From: RACS-047 sp031553855
Lineage (GTDB): Bacteria > Bacillota > Clostridia > Christensenellales > Pumilibacteraceae
NCBI GenBank assembly: GCA_031553855.1
Contig: JAVBKW010000006.1
Coordinates: forward strand, 57,680-121,679
DNA: 64,000 nt
Direction of reading: 5' to 3'
Below are positions 41,901-50,136 of this stretch, one piece after another. The position numbers and the translations under genes are program-made. How positions within the stretch are numbered: the first letter of the stretch is position 1; every line of letters starts with the position of its first letter. Below the pieces are notes generated by a model. It had not been told where the DNA came from. It ran no database searches and saw nothing but the letters and a program-made list of their open reading frames with translations.

Positions 41901-44637
41901 CGCGCTTTATGCGGGCGCTATCGCGGGGAAAGTTTTCGGCGATAACCTTTCGGGCGCGGTTATTTTTGAAAAGAACACTTTTAAAAATCAGCAGGGTTTG
42001 TCCGACATAGGAAATGCGGACTTGTTTGATGAAAAAATGTCGTCGATGTTTAAAGGGGAGCGGGCAAAGTTATCTGATGACGCAATATTTTCGGGCGAGT
42101 TCGATTTTGACAGCGCCGATTATTATTCAGACGTTTCCCGCTGGACGGCTACGGGAAAGTCAACTTATTTTGAAATGGGTTACGAATGGCAGACGGCGGG
42201 GCAAAACGCAATGCCCGTTCAAAAAACTACCGGATATTGGCTGGACGATATTGCCGAAAGCTTTGCGGGCGGCAAAGGGACGGAGAAAGCCCCGTATTTG
42301 ATATCTACGCCCCAGCAGCTTGCACTGCTTGCCTGGGCCACGACTATCAACAAAGGAAAGGTGGGGGAAAAGTATGTCAGTGGCAGCTTCTTTGAGCTGA
42401 CAAACGACATCGATCTTGCGGGCCTGATATGGGTGAGCATAGACCGCTCTATTAACCATTTAGGCTCGGGCGCAAACTTGGACGGTAAGGGCTATACTAT
42501 CAAGAATATGTACGCGCGCGATTACGTTCAGATTTCCGGCGACGTGCCCAATTATAGCGGTTATACTGAGCATATATCGTTTGCGGGCTTGTTCGGGCAG
42601 CTGGACGGAGCGGTTAAGAATGTGAAACTTGAAAACTGCAACGTTTTCAGCCGTTATACCGCGGGAGGCATCGCATCAAGCGTCTGGAAAAACATGGAGC
42701 AAGTTTCATCTTGCGAGGTTATAAGCGGGATAATTGTCGGCAGAAATTTAGCCGGCGGAATAATCGGGAGCGCGGATTTGTCTAACAATCGGCCGAATAA
42801 GTTTTTGTCGCTTTATAATAACGCCTCCGTTGTGAGCAGCGGCTGGGCGGGCGGACTCTTTGGCGAAATAATGGCGGACTTTTTAGACTGTAATATTTAC
42901 GTTGAAAACTGCGTAAATACCGGGAGCGTAACGGCGTTTGGCTCTAACGCCACTCTTGAAGGCGCGGCGGGCGGGCTTATCGGAACGTCACGTTTTTCCC
43001 TCGTCAATATTAAAAACTGTATTTCGGGCGGGCGTATTACGAGCCACGACTTTTTGGGCAATATCGGCGGGCTCATAGGCTTTTTGGATTCGGGGACGGC
43101 AAGAAACAGCTCAAAGAAAATGGATTTTTACCGCATAAATGTTTCTAAGTGTGTCGTTTCTGCCGCGTTCGGCCGGGTCGATTCGCGTTTTTCGTCTTTC
43201 GGCGCGCTGCTTTGCTTTAAATACTTAAGCTATAACGACTGGAGCGCGTGCGATTTTGCAATTAATTTAGACGGCGTTTATTATAGCGGGGCTGAAAACG
43301 CGCTGCCATTAAGGCGCGGAGATTATGCTTTTTTATCCGTAACAGAGAAAAACGTAAATTATTCCGTCGTGGAAGAGGATTTTGATTTTACAAATATCGA
43401 ATACTTCTTTAGTAAAAAGTATTTTGATGCGGAGACGGAAACAGCAAATCTCTTATACTATTTTATGAACGGTGAATTTAAGGAATACGACGTCATATTT
43501 AAGGACGCATATAATGAGGATTTATCGCGGCAAAAGGTTATGCACGGCAAAGCGGCGATTGAGCCTGAAATTCCGCAAAAGGCGGCGGATAAACAGTATA
43601 CCTACGCCTTTAAGGAGTGGGATAACGCCTTTGACGAGGTCAAAAGCAACCTTGCAATTTCTCCGGTTTATAATGAAACTTTAAATAAATATACCTATAC
43701 TTTTTTCGATGAGGACGGCAAAACCGTTTTAAAAACCGTAACCGCAGATTACGGAAGCGTCATAACCGCGCCCGCTGAGCCCGTCAAAAGCGGCACCGCG
43801 CAGTATTCCTATACGTTCAGCGGCTGGGGCGACGGATTCAGCGAGGGCGCAATTTTAACTGATAATATTTCGTTTACCGCTAAATTTACTTCAAGCGTAA
43901 ATCAATATACATACGTTTTCTGCGATGAGGACGGCAAAACCGTTTTAAAAAGCGTAACGGCGGACTACGGCAGCGTGATTGCCGCGCCGGATAACCCGGT
44001 TAAGGAGAGGACGGCGCAATATACTTATACGTTTGCTTATTTTTCCGGTTTTGAAAGCGGAGCAATTTTAACGGGCGACGTCAAATTTACGGCGGTTTAT
44101 AATGAAACGGTCAATAAATATACCTATACTTTTTTCGATGAGGACGGCAAAACCGTTTTAAAAACCGTAACCGCAGATTACGGAAGCGTCATAACCGCGA
44201 CCGCCGAGCCTGTCAAAAGCGGCACCGCGCAGTATTCCTACATATTTAGCTGGACGCCGGATTTTAGCAGCGGTAAAATCCTAACGCAGGACGTATACTA
44301 TACTGCAAAATTTACGGAATGTATCAAGGCCTATACCGTCACATTTAAGGACGGCTCTAAAACGTTATCTAAGAAAACGCTTGCTTACGGCAGCGCGATT
44401 GAACTGATAAAAGATCCCGTAAAGAAAAGACATATTTTCAAAGGGTGGTCTACGGACGCGGACGGAAACAATAAATTCACAGAGGCAACTTTAGAAGAAG
44501 ATATAACCTTATATGCAGTATTTGAAAAGGAAAGCGGCTGTAAAACCGCGCTTGAGGGAAATGCACCATTATGGATTTTGCCTCTTGTAACGCTTGCGTT
44601 CGCCGCGCTTATTTTGCGGCGCAGAAAGGCAGCTTAA
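38974..44637 (+). CDS. Large cell-surface M4 (thermolysin-like) metallopeptidase
   Basis: A 1,887-residue protein. The start is the ATG at 38974 (an in-frame TTG lies 9 nt earlier). A signal peptide (about 1-25) is followed by an FTP/PepSY-like propeptide region and the M4 domain: zinc motif HEYQH at 378-382, third ligand Glu402 in GAINEAFSD (spacing as in thermolysin), and SGGLHTNSTVISHAAY with the catalytic His. Then come an InlB-type repeat (near 570-630), about 900 residues of GLUG-like beta-helix repeats (NTGNITGKDSVGGLAG and similar), at least three repeats of YTYTFFDEDGKTVLK...YGSVI with a final InlB repeat, and a C-terminal membrane helix with RRRKAA. No LPXTG is seen. It probably digests protein or peptides at the cell surface and adheres. 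Confidence 0.9.
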   Translation: MKRKKFAVFIIILVLSVLIPGSFFMAEKEGGNYDGSGLFIERLNGTVRLAAGNFGAQVKERSDLFAVMQSLADTYGIEDATREFVYSKAFQAPFGFSYKLSQVYKGTPVFGRSVTVATDKDGKVLSVSGNYLKDIRPVNGVKITVESAADAVASSYPGLSVLSVTLEIYSLENVKPAYCYNVLTNKSGGTRFFVDAKTGAIIAGIATSPNETIPTLSHRTEQTDYYNKSVEAYIEKTVSAGEDGHTYYLADCMRNIYLLDAKNAVESEASVYENKTGIFEDKAAVSAFLNFVAAFDFYDNAENIGVRLRGIDGSVNNVHDDAESAGEILIYAYMHYGQNYENAGYMHSDNDKEAVFIFGDGNKDRLYDLAVSRDVVGHEYQHAVTAHSADLIYLNAAGAINEAFSDVFGALIEGHELTDESFWLSGEDICSSSYQKAIRDMKDPLSLSQPDKYNGSYFVPFCYRSHDHGSSSCDSGGLHTNSTVISHAAYNMFNAEPELFTKQVMGELWYSTLLLLPSDSEFSDVRILMRQAAIQLGYDERIITAITNAFDSASITGSGGEHTISFNKTDMSGTAPQTIRRNYGETFTIPVAALTKEGYTLKGWSVSGTTDDKIYYEGQSYRMPGYNLTLRPVCAIAMWNNLAPSVWEGGGTHTNPYLIQSAADLATIAYYVNNYKIIKTDQPVGWNYFKMTCDIDLLNIPWIPIGIEGTDGSINGAEIRFDGAGHKILNLNISGEALSAVFKAQGLFGKLAAKIKNLGIESGSINTSANYVGAIAGSVVGRIENCYNKISVTNTYSVIQNGDYENRTGGLAGRVYYGLQGCYNTGNITGKDSVGGLAGAAGDYITNCFNSGSVTGGTEAGGLFGTMQYPFLIGGYDTGGETVYGLGNLTVSNSYNTGKICGENAGGIGGRSTDTYYSNCINTGEIGGVSAQSSAGGIVGWLNPVINHNYLRPVVSYNDSSYVGGCKNTGVIDTQNALYAGAIAGKVFGDNLSGAVIFEKNTFKNQQGLSDIGNADLFDEKMSSMFKGERAKLSDDAIFSGEFDFDSADYYSDVSRWTATGKSTYFEMGYEWQTAGQNAMPVQKTTGYWLDDIAESFAGGKGTEKAPYLISTPQQLALLAWATTINKGKVGEKYVSGSFFELTNDIDLAGLIWVSIDRSINHLGSGANLDGKGYTIKNMYARDYVQISGDVPNYSGYTEHISFAGLFGQLDGAVKNVKLENCNVFSRYTAGGIASSVWKNMEQVSSCEVISGIIVGRNLAGGIIGSADLSNNRPNKFLSLYNNASVVSSGWAGGLFGEIMADFLDCNIYVENCVNTGSVTAFGSNATLEGAAGGLIGTSRFSLVNIKNCISGGRITSHDFLGNIGGLIGFLDSGTARNSSKKMDFYRINVSKCVVSAAFGRVDSRFSSFGALLCFKYLSYNDWSACDFAINLDGVYYSGAENALPLRRGDYAFLSVTEKNVNYSVVEEDFDFTNIEYFFSKKYFDAETETANLLYYFMNGEFKEYDVIFKDAYNEDLSRQKVMHGKAAIEPEIPQKAADKQYTYAFKEWDNAFDEVKSNLAISPVYNETLNKYTYTFFDEDGKTVLKTVTADYGSVITAPAEPVKSGTAQYSYTFSGWGDGFSEGAILTDNISFTAKFTSSVNQYTYVFCDEDGKTVLKSVTADYGSVIAAPDNPVKERTAQYTYTFAYFSGFESGAILTGDVKFTAVYNETVNKYTYTFFDEDGKTVLKTVTADYGSVITATAEPVKSGTAQYSYIFSWTPDFSSGKILTQDVYYTAKFTECIKAYTVTFKDGSKTLSKKTLAYGSAIELIKDPVKKRHIFKGWSTDADGNNKFTEATLEEDITLYAVFEKESGCKTALEGNAPLWILPLVTLAFAALILRRRKAA
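43684..44230 (+). repeat. Near-identical DNA repeats within the M4 peptidase gene
   Basis: Segments from about 43684 and 44111 agree almost base for base over about 120 bp (AATAAATATACCTATACT... to GCGCAGTATTCCTA). A less similar copy starts near 43901. Each codes for one surface repeat of about 70 residues. Such identity suggests recent duplication or gene conversion. Confidence 0.85.
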
Positions 44638-44687
44638 AATATAGGTCAAAACACTTTAATATATAGCAGATCAAAAAAAGCAAAACA

Positions 44688-44724
44688 GCCTGCCTGTGAA
44701 CACAATCACAAGCAGGCGTTTTTT
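44688..44724. terminator. Terminator between convergent genes
   Basis: GCCTGC-C-TGTGA and TCACA-A-GCAGGC pair across a short loop, followed by GTTTTTT. It serves the metallopeptidase gene and, with the A run on its left, maybe also the SPFH gene. Confidence 0.8.
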
Positions 44725-44799
44725 AAGTGCGCTGTATTAATTGTTTATTTTGAACGGCGGATCAATGAAAAGCGTTTCCTTATACTGTATTAAAAAGTT

Positions 44800-45864
44800 T
44801 TACGGATTTACGGGGATCATAATGTTGAACCCGTCGCCTACAACGGTGGGGAGCTGGCCGTCCCACGCCTCAAGGTATGCGATATACTTTAAGTATTCGG
44901 AGATGAGCTGGATTTTTTCGATAGCGACGTTTTCGGTTACGATGTTGTATTCGGTGGTGTCGCCGGTCACGGTTTCGGTTATTTCAAAGCCGAGCATCCT
45001 TGCGACCTCTATCGATTTTAGTTTAAGAGCCCTTGCCTCGCCTTCGGCGGCGGCTATCATAGCGTCGGCATTACCCTGAGCCTTTGCTATAGTTGCCTCT
45101 GCGTTTTTCTTTGCAACTTCCAGCTCCTCTTCGGCTTTAATAATGGCTTTTTCCTTGTCGTATTGCGCCTTGAGTTTTTCCTGTTCTGCAATCATTTTTT
45201 GTTCGACAGCCGATTCAAAAGCAGTGCTGAAAGCCATATCGACTATGACGACGTTTTCCACGTTGATGAAGTATTGAGTTTCAAGAGTTTTGATTTCTGT
45301 CAGAACGTCGGGGGATATCTTAGCTCTGGTTTCGATAATTTCCATTGCGGTCTTGGCTGAAAGCACGACCTTTGATTTTTCTACGGCAACGTTCTGTATA
45401 CGGTTTGCGAGAGCGCCCATTGTTCCGTAGGTTTTATTGATTTTTAAAATATCTTCCTTAGTGGACTTGATCGAATACTGCATAGTCATTTTGATATTCA
45501 GAGGCTGCGCGTCCTTAGTGTAGACCTCGTTATCGATATCCATCTGCTGGGTTTTTAAATCATACGTTACAAATTCTGTGCTGATTATGTTGGCAAAATG
45601 CAGTCCGGCGTCCTTGACTTCCTTAGCCTCGCCCCAGACCTTTACGACCGCCACCTCGCCGGTATTGACCGTTTTGAAGCCGCCGGGGATAAAGATGAGC
45701 ATAACAAGGCTCACCGACGCCAGTCCCAGCATAACAAAACCTATAACTTTTTGCGACCTTGTGCCATACCCTTTGCCCTTTGTGTGCTTAATGTACATCA
45801 CAACGGCAACGGCTATGCTTGCAACCATCATCACTCCGAACAAAACACCCAAAATTGCACCCAT
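44800..45864 (-). CDS. SPFH/band 7 domain membrane protein
   Basis: A 354-residue protein with two N-terminal membrane segments (about 3-25 and 41-60), then an SPFH (prohibitin-like) domain from VNTGEVAVVKVWGEA to about residue 230, and a long coiled coil (EKMIAEQEK-type sequence, KAEEELEVAKKNAEATIAKAQGNADAMIAAAEGEARAL). Such proteins form ring or cage assemblies in membranes and guide proteases or microdomains. The strong GGGAGGT ribosome binding site precedes the ATG. No NfeD or HflC partner is adjacent. Confidence 0.88.
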   Translation of the reverse strand: MGAILGVLFGVMMVASIAVAVVMYIKHTKGKGYGTRSQKVIGFVMLGLASVSLVMLIFIPGGFKTVNTGEVAVVKVWGEAKEVKDAGLHFANIISTEFVTYDLKTQQMDIDNEVYTKDAQPLNIKMTMQYSIKSTKEDILKINKTYGTMGALANRIQNVAVEKSKVVLSAKTAMEIIETRAKISPDVLTEIKTLETQYFINVENVVIVDMAFSTAFESAVEQKMIAEQEKLKAQYDKEKAIIKAEEELEVAKKNAEATIAKAQGNADAMIAAAEGEARALKLKSIEVARMLGFEITETVTGDTTEYNIVTENVAIEKIQLISEYLKYIAYLEAWDGQLPTVVGDGFNIMIPVNP

Positions 45865-46213
45865 TCTTTACCTCCCTCCGCTCCTTTATTAGAGCTTATA
45901 AATTTTTACGTTTCAAGAAGCTTTTAAGCCGGCATTAAAACTCCCTCTTACAATCTCATAATACCATAAATCAGGCTATTAAAAAAGCAAAAAAGGGTTA
46001 GAAAAAGATTAATATTTTGCAAAAAATCCAATGAAAACTTAATCGAAAAGATTTATTTTATATTTGCTTTTTTGTGGTAATTTTGTTATAATTATATTAT
46101 ATTGTTTTTCAAAATATTTAGTCTTAAATAAGCCGCTTGGCGTATAGCCTTGCGGCTTTTGTTTTTGCCGTTTTTGAAGTTTTTGCTTAATACGCGATAT
46201 TAAAAAATATTTT
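45865..46213. other. Intergenic region, AT-rich
   Basis: The start of a 505-nt gap between the divergent SPFH and feo genes. I see no gene. GCCGCTTGGCGTATAGCCTTGCGGC (46131-46155) is a GC-rich inverted pair followed by TTTTGTTTTTG, possibly a weak terminator. The right part of the gap holds the feo control region. Confidence 0.5.
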
Positions 46214-46215
46214 CA

Positions 46216-46354
46216 GTTAGCCGCCGCTAACTGCTTGACATATATATTATTAAGTAGTATATTGTTCATACGGCAAAGGGATTTGCCGTTAAAAAACGTC
46301 AGAGAGTAAGCGTATGCTAACTGCCAAAATGCCGCAGAGTAAGCATAAGCTAAC
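46216..46354 (+). promoter_or_regulatory. feo promoter and three GTWAGC-N4-GCTAAC operators
   Basis: Promoter: TTGACA (46235-46240), 17-bp spacer, TATATT (46258-46263). Three 16-bp palindromes share one pattern: GTTAGC-CGCC-GCTAAC (46216-46231), GTAAGC-GTAT-GCTAAC (46306-46321) and GTAAGC-ATAA-GCTAAC (46339-46354). The arms recall DtxR/IdeR-type sites (TTAGGTTAGGCTAACCTAA), so iron repression by such a regulator is inferred. A perfect hairpin ACGGCAAA-GGGA-TTTGCCGT (46270-46289) lies in the leader. Confidence 0.7.
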
Positions 46355-46369
46355 CATAAAGGAGGACAT

Positions 46370-46582
46370 ATGCCGATATTGATCGCGCCGGTAAACAGAG
46401 AATTGAGGATCGTCCGGATATTAACGGGCGAGAAGACGAAAAAACATCTTGAGAGCCTTGGAATAACGATAAACGGCAGTATAACCGTGCTAAGCTCCAG
46501 CGGGGGAAGCATCGTTTGCAAAATAAAGGACGGACGTATCGCGCTGGATAAGGACGTTTCTACAAAGATATTTGTCGCTTAA
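46370..46582 (+). CDS. FeoA-domain protein, first copy
   Basis: A 70-residue SH3-like FeoA protein: MPILIAPVNRELRIVRILTG, then KTKKHLESLGITINGSITVLSSSGGSIVCKIKDGRIALD. The pattern of a LESLGI motif followed by a glycine turn is that of FeoA. It probably aids FeoB in ferrous iron uptake. AAAGGAGG precedes the ATG. A second FeoA follows 43 nt later; paired FeoA genes are common in Clostridia. Confidence 0.87.
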   Translation: MPILIAPVNRELRIVRILTGEKTKKHLESLGITINGSITVLSSSGGSIVCKIKDGRIALDKDVSTKIFVA

Positions 46583-46625
46583 CGCGTAAATCAACGTATT
46601 TTAAACTTTAGGAGATAGAAGTAGG

Positions 46626-46859
46626 ATGGAAAAAACATTGGATCAGTTTGCCCCGGGAGAGAAGGGCAGGGTGAAAAGCGTTGCGGGCGAGGGCAGGATC
46701 AAACGCCGCCTTTTCGATATGGGTATAACGCCGGGTGCGGAAATATTGATGAGAAAGAAAGCCCCGTTGGGCGACCCGATCGAAATCAATATCAGAGGTT
46801 ATGAGCTTACGCTGCGAAAATCTGAGGCGGCGAGCATAAATACGGAAGTTTTGGAGTAA
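46626..46859 (+). CDS. feoA: Ferrous iron transport protein A
   Basis: A 77-residue FeoA with a clear SH3-like core: FAPGEKGRVKSVAGEGRIKRRLFDMGITPGAEILM, followed by KAPLGDPIEINIRGYELTLRKSEA. It is closer to the family pattern (RLFDMGI, GDPIEI) than the first copy. It supports FeoB at the membrane. GGAGATAGAAG serves as the ribosome binding site. feoB starts 81 nt later. Confidence 0.93.
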   Translation: MEKTLDQFAPGEKGRVKSVAGEGRIKRRLFDMGITPGAEILMRKKAPLGDPIEINIRGYELTLRKSEAASINTEVLE

Positions 46860-46940
46860 GGCATTTTTGCCTGCACAGTATAAACGCTTTTGTCCTAGAC
46901 TACAAATTATTTACAGAATCCGGAGGTTATTAATTAAATT

Positions 46941-49235
46941 ATGAAAAGATTTGCTTTAGCCGGCAATCCAAACAGCGGTAAAACCACGCTGTTCAACAGT
47001 TTGACCGGTTCGACCGCCCACGTGGGAAACTGGCCCGGCGTTACCGTCGATAAGCGCGAGGGCGTATATAAAAAATGCGCAGAGCCGATTTCCGTGATCG
47101 ATCTGCCCGGCATATATTCGTTGTCGCCCTACACGCCCGAAGAGGTTATCGCGCGCAATTATATTTTAGAGGAAAAGCCCGACTGCGTTATCAATATTGT
47201 GGACGCTACGAATTTAGAGCGCAACCTGTATTTGTCCACGCAGATAATGGAGATCGACGTGCCGGTAGTTATCGCGCTCAATATGATGGACGCGGTGGAA
47301 AAAGCCGGCGATAAGATAGACGAAAACGAACTGGAAAAAAGGCTCGGCGTTCCGGTCGTCAAAATTTCCGCGCTTAAAGAGCAGGGCCTGAAAGAGCTTA
47401 TGGACAAGTCCTATGGGGCAAGCAAGGAGCCAAGGCAGGGAAGCACCGTTTTAGAGGATTCTTCACTCAAGCACCTTATCGGCGACGTTAAAATCGCGCT
47501 TGCAGGCCAGAACGTGGCAAATGCGTTATTTCACGCCGTAAAGCTTGTCGAAAACGACGAGATCGAAGCCGCCTCTCACAAAGACACGCTTTTTATGGTG
47601 GAGGAATTTAAAAAAACCTTTACCGACGACACCTTCGGCACCGATTTTGAAGCGATCGTCGCCGACGGAAGATATAAATACATAACCAAAAATTTTGCGC
47701 CCGTTGTAAAGCGCAAAAATCCCGATAAGTTCAAAATGTCTAAATCGGATAAAGCCGATAAGGTTTTGACTCATAAAATTTGGGGTATACCGATCTTCCT
47801 TTTAACGCTTTTCGCGATTTTCCACCTCACTTTTTCCGAGGATCTTTTGTATTTGGGTGCGATATTCTCTATGCCCTCGCTTGAAGATTTAGGGCTGATT
47901 GTAGACGGCGAGGCGATAAATTACGGAGTCCGCTGGTTTGCCTGCCTGTATGACGGCGCGGTGTTTTCGCCGGGCGTTATCGTCAATAATATTTGGAATG
48001 AGTTAATGGTCGGAGAATTGTTCGGCTGGATTCAAGGCTTAGTTGAGGGTAGCTCGATGGCCGCTTGGGCGATAGGGCTTATCAATAACGGCATTATCGA
48101 CGGCGTGGGCGCGGTGCTCTCGTTCCTGCCTCCAATACTTGTGCTGTTTTTGTTTTTCTCAATACTCGAGGACAGCGGCTATATGGCGCGTATCGCGTTT
48201 ATTTTGGACAGGATGTTCAGGCGTTTCGGGCTTTCCGGAAGAGCGTTTATGCCTATGATAATGGGCTTTGGCTGCTCGGTTCCGGCGATGATAAATACAA
48301 GGACTTTGGGCGACGAAAAAGAAAAAACCGCGACTATCCGCGTTATTCCGTTCTTTTCGTGCGGCGCAAAACTGCCGATACTTACGGCAGTCGCGGGCGG
48401 CATCGTCGTATTCTTTAATGTTGGCAACGCCGATCTTATAACCTACGGGATGTACATTCTTGGCATACTTACCGCTATAGTCAGCGTAGTTTTAATGAGA
48501 AAAACCACTCTAAAGGGCGAAACTCCGCCGTTTATTATGGAGCTGCCCTCCTACCGCGCTCCGCAGTTTAAAAACCTGATGATCCACCTTTGGGATAAAA
48601 CCAAACACTTTGTAAAAAAAGCGTTCACAATAATACTTGCGTCAACTATTGTGATTTGGGTTTTGACACATTTCAGCTTTTCGTGGACGTTTTTGTCCGA
48701 CGAGGAAATCAATTTAAGTATTTTAGCCGGCATCAGCCAGCTTGTGCAGCCGCTGTTTACGCCTCTTGGCTTTGGCAGCCAGCTTGGACAGTACGGCTGG
48801 GTGTTCGTCGTCGCCGCTGTTGCGGGGCTCATTGCCAAAGAAAACGTTATAGCAACCTTCGGCACTCTTGCCGCCTGCCTTGTCGCTGTCGCAAACTTAG
48901 AAACCGGCGGGCTCGACATTATGGCAGAAGAAGGCGTGGATGCAGTGGGGGCTATGATAATGGCAACTAACATTTCCGTTCCGGGATTACTCGCCTTTAT
49001 CGCGTTCAATATGACTACAATCCCTTGCTTTGCGGCGGTCGCAACCGCAAAAGCAGAGTTTGGCAATAAATCAAGGTTCAATTGGACTGTCCTGTTCTGG
49101 ATAGCGGTTTCATTTTTGGTCGCCTGCCTTGTTTATACTGTCGGTTCGTGGTGGTGGACGCTGTTCATCTGGGCGGCGGCGGCAGCGGCGGTTGTTCTGT
49201 GCTTTTTCTTTATAAAGCGCAGGGCGAAAAATTAG
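46941..49235 (+). CDS. feoB: Ferrous iron transporter B
   Basis: A 764-residue Fe(II) transporter. The N-terminal G protein domain has G1 GNPNSGKTTLFN (residues 8-19), G2/G3 with NWPGVTVDK and DLPGIYSLSPYTPEE, and G4 NMMDAVEKAG. A helical GDI-like domain follows. The membrane part has the Gate motifs FGCSVPAM and SCGAKLP-type sequence (FSCGAKLPI) with the cysteine important for transport. CGGAGG precedes the ATG. It is followed by a small Cys-rich membrane protein. Confidence 0.97.
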   Translation: MKRFALAGNPNSGKTTLFNSLTGSTAHVGNWPGVTVDKREGVYKKCAEPISVIDLPGIYSLSPYTPEEVIARNYILEEKPDCVINIVDATNLERNLYLSTQIMEIDVPVVIALNMMDAVEKAGDKIDENELEKRLGVPVVKISALKEQGLKELMDKSYGASKEPRQGSTVLEDSSLKHLIGDVKIALAGQNVANALFHAVKLVENDEIEAASHKDTLFMVEEFKKTFTDDTFGTDFEAIVADGRYKYITKNFAPVVKRKNPDKFKMSKSDKADKVLTHKIWGIPIFLLTLFAIFHLTFSEDLLYLGAIFSMPSLEDLGLIVDGEAINYGVRWFACLYDGAVFSPGVIVNNIWNELMVGELFGWIQGLVEGSSMAAWAIGLINNGIIDGVGAVLSFLPPILVLFLFFSILEDSGYMARIAFILDRMFRRFGLSGRAFMPMIMGFGCSVPAMINTRTLGDEKEKTATIRVIPFFSCGAKLPILTAVAGGIVVFFNVGNADLITYGMYILGILTAIVSVVLMRKTTLKGETPPFIMELPSYRAPQFKNLMIHLWDKTKHFVKKAFTIILASTIVIWVLTHFSFSWTFLSDEEINLSILAGISQLVQPLFTPLGFGSQLGQYGWVFVVAAVAGLIAKENVIATFGTLAACLVAVANLETGGLDIMAEEGVDAVGAMIMATNISVPGLLAFIAFNMTTIPCFAAVATAKAEFGNKSRFNWTVLFWIAVSFLVACLVYTVGSWWWTLFIWAAAAAAVVLCFFFIKRRAKN

Positions 49236-49280
49236 GACGGCAGGCCGTATCTTAATAAGTTAAAACAGGAGAATATTTTT

Positions 49281-49445
49281 ATGGGGCCATTTGAAATAAT
49301 TTTAATAATAGTAAGCGCGGCGATAGTAGCCTCTGTCGTTATAACGGCGCTTATCCGCAGAAAAAAAGGCAAGCCGTCCTGCGGCTGCGATTGCAGCAGC
49401 TGCGGTATGGGCTGCCATAGTAACGGAAAAGAGGATAAACAATAA
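49281..49445 (+). CDS. FeoB-associated Cys-rich membrane protein
   Basis: A 54-residue protein: one membrane helix (about residues 4-25), then RRKKGKPSCGCDCSSCGMGCHSNGK. Small proteins of this form, with a helix and a C-x-C-x-C-x2-C-x3-C cluster, are commonly encoded directly after feoB in Bacillota and may assist iron handling. ACAGGAGA lies before the ATG. It starts 45 nt after feoB. Confidence 0.85.
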   Translation: MGPFEIILIIVSAAIVASVVITALIRRKKGKPSCGCDCSSCGMGCHSNGKEDKQ

Positions 49446-49691
49446 ATAATGAAAAAATACTCCGCGCTTTTTTTGCTTTTAGAGTATTTTACACATAATG
49501 GAAAAATTTTAGTTAAAAGTTTAAAGGGGTGCTGCTTTTTTTCATAAATTGTCAAAAAAATTTTAAAAAAACTGTTCTAAAATGTTTGACAATTTTGTTT
49601 TAAAGAGCTATACTTTACTTGTAAATAACGATGAACGAGGCGGTCGTCGTTGCCTACATCAATAAGCTCATCATTTTCCCCCTTATCATAT

Positions 49692-49842
49692 ATAGCAAAA
49701 CGGTCGGTTGTATAATCGGCCGTTTTGCAATTTTATAAACTAATATGCGCTAATACGTTTTGCTGGCGTTCGCGTCGGCTCCGCCTCGCTCGGCTGAGAG
49801 CAAAAACGGTCGGTTGTATAATCGGCCGTTTTGCAATTTTTT
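49692..49842. repeat. Two copies of a terminator-like palindrome plus unit R4
   Basis: AGCAAAACGGTCGG...ATCGGCCGTTTTGCAATTTT occurs at about 49696-49735 and again at 49801-49841. Each is a strong hairpin with a T run. Between them lies unit R4, ACTAATATGCGCTAATACGTTTTGCTGGCGTTCGCGTCGGC (49739-49781), repeated at 50083-50125 and partially at 50005-50035. Confidence 0.75.
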
Positions 49843-49847
49843 TAAGG

Positions 49848-49976
49848 TGTGGGCAAATAGCGAGTTTGATACGGGCTACGTGCGGCAAAATTGGCTTTAG
49901 TCGAGTACCTATAGAGTACACTCCTGTCGCCAATTTGCCGCCTGTTGCCCGTCTAAAAGCCTGCTCTTTGCCCACA
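49848..49976. repeat. 129-bp imperfect palindrome with shared apex
   Basis: Outer arms TGTGGGCAAA/TTTGCCCACA (49848-49857, 49967-49976), ACGGGC/GCCCGT and GCGGCAAAATTGGC/GCCAATTTGCCGC with a one-base bulge. The apex TCGAGTACCTATAGAGTACACTC (49901-49923) matches that at 5970-5991. This is the clearest copy of the palindromic family. Confidence 0.75.
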
Positions 49977-50004
49977 TAGCATAAACGCCGCACCGCAATT
50001 TAAT

Positions 50005-50130
50005 AAGTAATATGCGCTAATACGTTTGCAGTTGCCCGTTTAACTCTTTGCCCACACAGCATAAAACCACACTGCTTTTATGAACTAATATGCGCTAATA
50101 CGTTTTGCTGGCGTTCGCGTCGGCTTAAAA
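50005..50130. repeat. R4 repeats
   Basis: A partial unit (TAATATGCGCTAATACGTTTGCAGTTGCCCG) from 50005, a repeat of the CTTTGCCCACA-CAGCATAAA end of the neighbouring palindrome, and a full unit at 50083-50125. The whole stretch 49446-50136 has no gene that I can support. Confidence 0.65.
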
Positions 50131-50136
50131 TACGTT

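Noticed and set aside
49725..49993. Overlapping open frames on both strands
   Set aside because: They fall in the R4 repeats and the 129-bp palindrome, so their openness comes from repeat composition.
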